A DNA stretch of 64,000 bases from Acytostelium subglobosum LB1. Its lineage: Eukaryota > Evosea > Eumycetozoa > Acytosteliales > Acytosteliaceae. A program made the translations under genes and the position numbers. Below, piece after piece: positions 58,172 through 64,000 of the stretch; position 1 is the stretch's first letter, and the number at the start of each line of letters is the position of its first letter. The stretch covers positions 62,001-126,000 of the forward strand of contig NW_012236513.1 of assembly GCF_000787575.1 (NCBI RefSeq). Reading direction: 5' to 3'. The notes under the pieces are model-generated. The model ran no database searches. It had not been told where the DNA came from and worked only from the letters and a program-made list of their open reading frames with translations.

Positions 58172-60616
58172 TTGCACACAGACGACGAAAACAAAACCCT
58201 GTCAACTACTACTAGCTCGATTCAATATTATAGAATGCAAGGAGGCTACTATCAAAGCTACCAGAATGGCTTTTATGGTACTTCCGCCCCTGTAATCGCT
58301 GCAGGCGGCGGCGGCATTGGCCTGATGGGCGTCGGATACAACCCAGCTCCAATGCCAAATGGCGCCGGCGGATTGTCACCAAACGTGCCCTACATGGCCA
58401 ATCAGCAGCAGCCGGTATCACATCAACGATCAAACTCATCGCCAAACAATCTATCACCGGCAGCTGTCATCATGGTACAACAGCAACAGCAACAACAGCA
58501 ACAGCAGCAGCAGCAACAGCAACCTCCTCCACAGCCACAGCCACAGCAGCACAAGTCCCCTCCCTATCAACACAAGAATCCAATGCACAATCGAATGCAT
58601 CAGCACCAGCGAAACAGCTCCACGGACAACAACACCAACGTTGCCGTTGTGGCCGACACATCACTCCAGGTTGGAACATACGAGGACTTGACATGGGAGG
58701 AGATCTATCTCTGCTATCACCACTTCAACTCGATCGACACTGAGGGCCGAGGCGTCATCACCACGTTCCCCCAGCTCATCCAGTACATCTCGCAGCTGTA
58801 CCCAATCGCGACTCCACCCACATCCCAATTCCTCTTCTCGATCGGATTGTTGTTCCCTGGCGCACTGCCCACACAGCAGGGCGTCAACGTGCCGCTGTGC
58901 ATGTCGCTCAAGCATCTGATATTCGCGTACTCGCACTCGAAATCACTGCTCAACAGCAACACGGCCACATCGCTCGCCAGGAAGTTCTCACCACAACAGG
59001 CATTGTACATGATCGAGGTGTTTAACTCTGTCAAGGACAAGAACGGAGGAGTACCAACACAGAAACTAGCATTGTTTGGCGCTGATCGATCAAAGTTGCC
59101 CGCCACTACCCTTCCCTTCCATGAATTTGTACAATATATAGGACTTAACTTTATACCATTCGAAAACCTCTATGTAAGTAGTAGTACAATGGAGCAAGTG
59201 GATGACAATATAGGAGGTAGCTAACATGATCTACACCATCAATAGAAACTGCAACAATCACCAACGATCGAACCACAAGCATTCATACAGGAGGTTGAGG
59301 ACTTTGAAACAGACTTATTCTTTACGACCGCCACCAATAATAATAGTGGATTCAAGAACAATCCAAATAACAACCTAGTCAACAACAACAATAATAACAA
59401 TAATAATAATATAGTAGTAGTCAATCCAAATAACCTGCAGCAACAACAACAACAACAACAACAGCAGCAGCAGGGTAACTTTATAAATATAGTCAACTAT
59501 AACAATGGCGGTCCGAACCCATTCAACAACAATATAACAGCAGCCAACTTTAATAATAATATAGTCAACTACAGTCCCAACAACAACATCCCTAATAATA
59601 TAGTACCATCAAACAACATATCACCTTATCAGAACAACGCGAATAACTACAACAACAACAACTTTAACAACAACAACAATCCGAACAATGTATACAACAA
59701 CAACAACCAAAACAACAACAACAACAACCTGAATCAGATGAACAACAACGGTGGCGGTGGTGTTCTGAAGACCAGTGGCAACAGCGCAGTTATCAATCAC
59801 AACAATCAGTCTGCATTCTCGGACATTGAGATACAGTTTTCAGAATTGCTGATACAGACCAAGTTGGGCGAAGGTACATTCGGTGTCGTCTACAAGGGCA
59901 CGTGGCGAGGCAGTACCGTCGCCATCAAGCAGATCAAGATCAACGAGGATGTCACCACGCAGGTGCTCGACGAGTTTAGGAAGGAGCTGACCATTCTGAG
60001 CAAGCTGCGTCATCCAAACATCGTACTGCTGATGGCCGCCTGCACCGTGCCGCCCAACCTCTGCTTCGTCACCGAGTTCCTCAACGGTGGCTCGCTCTAC
60101 GACATCTTGCACTCAAAGAAGATCCGCATGAACATGCCCCTCTACAAGAAGCTGGCAATTCAGATTGCACAGGGAATGAACTATCTGCACCTGAGCGGCG
60201 TCATTCACCGCGACATCAAGTCTCTGAACCTGCTGCTTGACGACAACATGAACGTCAAGATATGCGACTTTGGTCTGTCTAGGCTCAAGTCCAAATCGAC
60301 GGCGATGACAAAGTCGATTGGATCACCTATATGGATGGCGCCCGAGCTGCTCGTTGGTGACGACTATACAGAGAAGGTGGACGTCTACGCATTCGGTATC
60401 ATCTTGTGGGAGCTTGGTACCGGCGAACTCCCCTACTCTGGTCTTGACTCTGTTCAGTTGGCATTGGCCGTATCGACCAAGGGTTTGAGGCCGACCATCC
60501 CATCGGCTTGGCCATCAATGCTTAACCAGCTGATTCAATCATGTTGGAATCACGAGCCATCACAGAGGCCATCGTTCACTCAAATCCTGTCCATATTGGA
60601 GAAGATGCCAGTATAG
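58172..60616 (+). CDS. TKL-type protein kinase with N-terminal helical domain
   Basis: Two exons, 58172-59173 and 59246-60616, phase 0; up to 790 aa (the ATG at 58235, MQGGYYQSYQNG, may be the true start). After a Gly/Gln-rich leader, residues 165-340 form a folded region (WEEIYLCYHHFNSIDTEGRG, FPQLIQYISQLYP, FHEFVQYIGLNFIPFENLY) that looks like a pair of EF-hand-like helices without clear calcium ligands. About 150 residues of Asn/Gln repeats follow. The kinase domain (about 530-790) is complete: GEGTFGVVYKG, VAIKQI, HRDIKSLNLLLDD, CDFGLSR, SIGSPIWMAPELL, VDVYAFGIILWEL. The HRDIKSLN and WMAPE motifs place it in the TKL group common in dictyostelids, likely Ser/Thr specific. Substrates unknown. 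Confidence 0.95.
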
Positions 60617-60791
60617 GACAACTCTCACTTGATTCCCATCATCATCACCAAACTACCAACCTAACCCTTTCAGCTTACTGCCTGCCTGCCGACTCACATA
60701 TCCGAAGGATTTTGTTAATAAATATGACATACATTGATTCATTCAATCAGATAACTTTGTTGTTGTCCAACAGAAAGACAATTACTTCGAA

Positions 60792-60998
60792 ATGATCCCT
60801 CTAGATATGGTTGGAATTCACCACCCATTCATTCATCTCCCAGAGGCATCCATTGGAACGATTGGTGCTCTGTTAGGAGACCTCTGGGAGACCATGGATG
60901 CCAAAGCAAAGGAGCCCTATGAGAGGATGGCTATTTTGGACAAGGAGCGTTGGGAAAGAGAGAAGAAGTTCTATGAGGAGAAAAAGGAGAATGATTAG
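60792..60998 (+). pseudogene. Truncated HMG-box gene
   Basis: The readable part, 68 aa from the ATG at 60792, contains the second and third helices of an HMG box: EASIGTIGALLGDLWETMDA, then KEPYERMAILDKERWEREKK. A full box should begin P.RP.SAY..F. Upstream, in another frame at about 60657-60710, TLSAYCLPADSHIRR resembles that missing start, but no ATG, exon structure or promoter space is visible because the kinase stop lies at 60616. It may be a decayed gene, or a real gene with an unusual short upstream exon. If expressed it would bind DNA weakly at best. The basic/acidic tail (KKFYEEKKEND) is typical of HMGB proteins. Confidence 0.5.
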
Positions 60999-61665
60999 CT
61001 ATCATCTAGAGTAATCTCTGATTAGGCCTCCCTGAGTCTACCAACTAGATCATAAGCCTCCATAAATTTAAACAATAAATTAATCAATCAACCAATCATT
61101 AAATCAATCATTCAATCAATAAATCAAACCTTCAAATCGTTCCATTGTCTGTGCTACACTACTACAGTAGTTTATAATGAAATTTAAATCTACACCATTA
61201 TTCTCTTTACTGACACTTGTTGATATTGGATGGGACAGCCAGCTGACATCCATCCTGTCTTGTGTCGGAAGATGGATTAAGGGGTGGGGGTGTTGAGTTG
61301 AACAAAGAGTAACTGCTTGTGTACAATGTAATGTCATTGGAAGAGTCATACACACACACACTACCCTAAACAACCACGCACCCCTCCCTTGATCATTATC
61401 ACTCTGATGTAGTGTAGAGTTAGAGGTTATAATCTTCCATAATTGGGTTTCTTCTACACAAGGCTCATCGGGTGGATAATGAACACAATCAAACTTGGAT
61501 CGTGCCGGAAATTGAATCAATTGATCGCAGTTCCCTATCCCCTTTCCTTCCTTCAACCATAGTGTTCATTCATGGTGTGTGATAGCAGTGAAAGATCAAA
61601 GGACGTTCCTCATTCACAATGATTAATTAATCTTTGTATTATTAATATTAGTAATATAAGAAACA
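60999..61665. other. Spacer, no gene supported
   Basis: CAAT/ATCA arrays at 61083-61125, an AT-rich run at 61620-61665 before the next gene, and a minus-strand open frame (61116-61556) without recognisable features. Confidence 0.4.
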
Positions 61666-62235
61666 ATGAATAATAACTTTCTAAATTATTTATTAATATT
61701 TATATTTATAATATCTATATCATGTGTATCGAGTCAACACAATAAATATTATTGCCAAGGTATAAAGTGTGATCCAGGATTACTATGTAGGAACATGTTT
61801 GGTTTAGAACAGTGTGTACCTCAATGTATGTTCAACTATTCATTCAATCGCACTTTAAACATAATCTAACAAGTATAAATATTACCCAACTTCAAAGATG
61901 ATTCATTTGTAATAATAGAGACACAAGCTTTAGAGAGTAGTGTTACTGAGGATGGACAACTTATGACCTTATATGTTACAACAATCGATAATATCAATGA
62001 GGTTCCAATCCATCGATTTACTTTAAGTATTGGATTCCTGGATAATGTCATTAATGGAACAATGGCCGGAATGGAGGTTGACGAACAAGATGATCCATCA
62101 CTCCACCTAGTACATTTACCAAAGACTGTTACACGAGTTGGACACCATTACGAATTCTCCTATATTGTATATGGAGTTGCTATTGATGTCCAATCAGTGG
62201 ATGTATTTACAATTGGATTTGTACCAAGACGATAG
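61666..62235 (+). CDS. Small secreted Cys-containing protein
   Basis: Two exons, 61666-61825 and 61898-62235, phase 1 with a GTATGT donor and AAG acceptor; 165 aa. It has a strong signal peptide (YLLIFIFIISISCVSSQ). A short Cys motif follows, C.GIKCDPGLLCRNMFGLEQC, like the CxxxxCxxxxxC repeats of dictyostelid extracellular matrix proteins. The C-terminal 110 residues (VIIETQALESSVTEDGQLM, YVTTIDNINEVPIHRFTLSI, HYEFSYIVYG) form a beta-rich domain that might be a CBM49-like carbohydrate-binding module; I am not sure. No membrane anchor follows. A role in the matrix or cell wall is inference. Confidence 0.75.
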
Positions 62236-62314
62236 AATGTCTCTACTTCAACATCAATAATCTTCCAACTTTCTGGACGACCAGAAATTAATTAATATAA
62301 AATCTATTGATCGA

Positions 62315-63687
62315 TCATTTACTCTGTTGTTGTTGACTCTTAACTGCCTTTTCTTGCCTCTTCTTCATGGACACTAGATAGTATTGTACCAGTTGTTGTT
62401 TGAACATCAATATATCATCTTGATGTTTTCGATATAGTTGTACAATGTCATCTGCCTTGTCATTCAGCAACAGACGTGATATCAGTTCATCTCTGATCTC
62501 TTGTGAGAGTGGCCCTGAAGGATCGTGCTCCAACAGTTCCTGATCGGTTGGCATCGGTGTCTTAAAGATGTTGCGCCAAGAATATGGGGATGAAGAAGAA
62601 GATGATGATGATGTATGTTGACTGTTGTTGGTTGACTTGCTGCCACTACCCGATGGTTTATAATCGCTCAGAGGTGGACCAAACAGTGATATCAACTTAA
62701 TGATCCTGTCAATCTCTGCATTCTGGCTATATCTCATGAATAGTTCACGATCCTTTATCAGGGCCTTTAGTGCCACCGATTGTCTTGGTATCTCAAAGTC
62801 GGCCCTATGTTGAGATGTTAGTCACGTCCGTCCTCAACCAGCCACATGGAGAATGAACATACTTTGTCCAAATGACGTATCCACCATCATCAATCAATCT
62901 GACATGTCTATTTGTTAGGATTGGTTCTGTGAAGTTGGGATCGATGAATGCACTGGCCTTGATATCCGCCACATCAAGGTGAACTCCAGGGTATATTGGT
63001 GGTTGATGTTGTAGTATCTGTTTGAATGATGGTAAGGAGGGAGGGTCAGCTCTTTGCAATCTGGAGACAGTGGATTCCAAGATGACTTACAGTCTTCTTT
63101 AGGGAGCTGACACGATTTGCACGTAGTACAATGGTAGTAAGATTACCATCTGGAATCTCAATCGCTCTAATTGTCTTGCCAAAGATCATTGTTCGAAAGG
63201 CAAAGGACACAAGTGAGGCACCACCCAACAACAAGAGTATCTCATTGAGTCTCTTTGGTTTAATATGAAAGTAGTCAGAGATTACCTTCTCTGCGTGCTC
63301 TATCTGATGTTCTAAACTATCAGACACTGCAGCAGCGGCAGCAGCAACATCAGTTGTGTGCTCTGTAGATTGTTGATCGATTGGTTGATGTTGTTGTTGA
63401 TGCTGCTTGATATCATTGTTATTGTTGTTGACAGGGAATGATGCTGATGTTGATGATGATGGATGAGGTGGTGCCCACTTTGATTGAATGAACTGAATGA
63501 GTGATGATACAGGACCAACATGTCGACCACCAGTTGTACCATCATCTTTATCTGATCCAATATCATTTATCAAACGATCAATAAAGTCATCATTGTCATT
63601 ATCATTGTCATCTATATTATTGTCTACATCATCGACAATATCATCATCATAGTCATTATTGTCATATGTATCATCATCACCACTCAT
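62315..63687 (-). CDS. One-TM protein with acidic N-terminus, unrecognised
   Basis: Minus-strand exons 63687-63091, 63017-62863 and 62804-62315; 413 aa. The N-terminus is an Asp/Asn run of about 35 residues, followed by a His/Gln region and an Ala run. A helix (HQIEHAEKVISDYFHIKPKR) precedes one hydrophobic segment, LNEILLLLGGASLVSFAFR. After it come VHLDVADIKASAFIDPNFTE and HVRLIDDGGYVIWTK, then a helical C-terminus (ELISRLLLNDKADDIVQLYR, ending in KRQEKAVKSQQQQSK). Splice sites are GTAAGT/CAG and GTATGT/TAG. The single membrane span and helical tail would suit an organelle membrane adaptor, but I do not recognise the family. Confidence 0.75.
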
Positions 63688-64000
63688 GTTTCATTATTAT
63701 ATATCTGTATGTACTACTTCTCTTCATCAACATATATATATATATAACAAATGTTATTATTATCTCTTTTGAAGTTACATTTCATGAACAAACATTGGAC
63801 CTTGGTATAATGTTTCATTTTATTATTACTTCTGGATTATCGATATTCCTACATTGTAATACTATATATTATTATTATTTATATATTTATATATATTTAT
63901 ATTTATATATTATTATTATTATTATTATTATATATTATATATTAACAAAATCTTCCAACACCTGCACATAGAGTATTTCTCTGTTGTACCGAATAATTAT
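63688..64000. other. Right-edge flank
   Basis: Very AT-rich 5' flank of the minus-strand gene, with ATTATT and TATATT runs at 63865-63945. No gene seen. Confidence 0.4.

Noticed and set aside
1-64000. tRNA genes, transposons or viral-like elements
   Set aside because: No B-box-bearing cloverleaf, terminal repeats, reverse transcriptase, transposase or integrase motif was seen by eye; a tRNAscan or RepeatMasker run would be needed to exclude small ones.

Overview
The window looks like nuclear DNA of a dictyostelid social amoeba. Three things point that way: gene-dense DNA with short introns (mostly GTAWGT donors) and small intergenic gaps; proteins loaded with Gln, Asn, Ser and Thr runs; and typical dictyostelid gene families (Rac GTPases, expansin-like secreted proteins, TKL kinases). 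It is less AT-rich than Dictyostelium discoideum, and its introns and spacers are full of CAAT/ATTG tetranucleotide arrays, so I infer a related species. I found no mobile element, CRISPR array, rRNA or convincing tRNA. A 100-N assembly gap lies at 24465-24564 inside a coding minisatellite.

Left third (1-20.6 kb): the 3' end of an unknown gene; a NUDT6-like Nudix hydrolase; a zinc-knuckle protein; two RNA polymerase III factors that converge on each other (Brf1 of TFIIIB and a GTF3C2-like WD40 subunit of TFIIIC); a type II P-type cation ATPase; a Rac GTPase; a small LRR protein; a 3-beta-HSD/SDR membrane enzyme; and a large low-complexity protein with several basophilic kinase sites.

Middle (20.6-47 kb): a 3.3 kb spacer; a Ser/Thr-rich protein interrupted by the gap; a HAD 'Swiss army knife' RNA-repair-like protein; a small membrane protein of five short exons; a third Pol III factor (GTF3C6-like, TFIIIC); the AMPK beta subunit; a GFA/CENP-V zinc protein; a secreted multi-exon protein with a 32-bp perfect inverted repeat upstream; two tandem expansin-like genes; a RING-H2 protein; a DUF1765-type protein; and a SELENOF (Sep15) selenoprotein. 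The SELENOF gene has an in-frame TGA, and a candidate SECIS hairpin lies in its 3' UTR.

Right third (47-64 kb): multidomain acetyl-CoA carboxylase (2264 aa), the SM protein Vps45, a TKL-type protein kinase with an N-terminal helical region, a truncated HMG-box gene, a small secreted protein, and a one-TM protein at the right edge.

The genes do not form an operon-like pathway. The notable linkages are three Pol III transcription factors within 25 kb, and the tandem expansin pair. The best single discovery is the selenoprotein, whose reading frame would normally be cut at the UGA. Several genes also need AAG or GAG 3' splice sites to keep their frames, which would mislead standard annotation.
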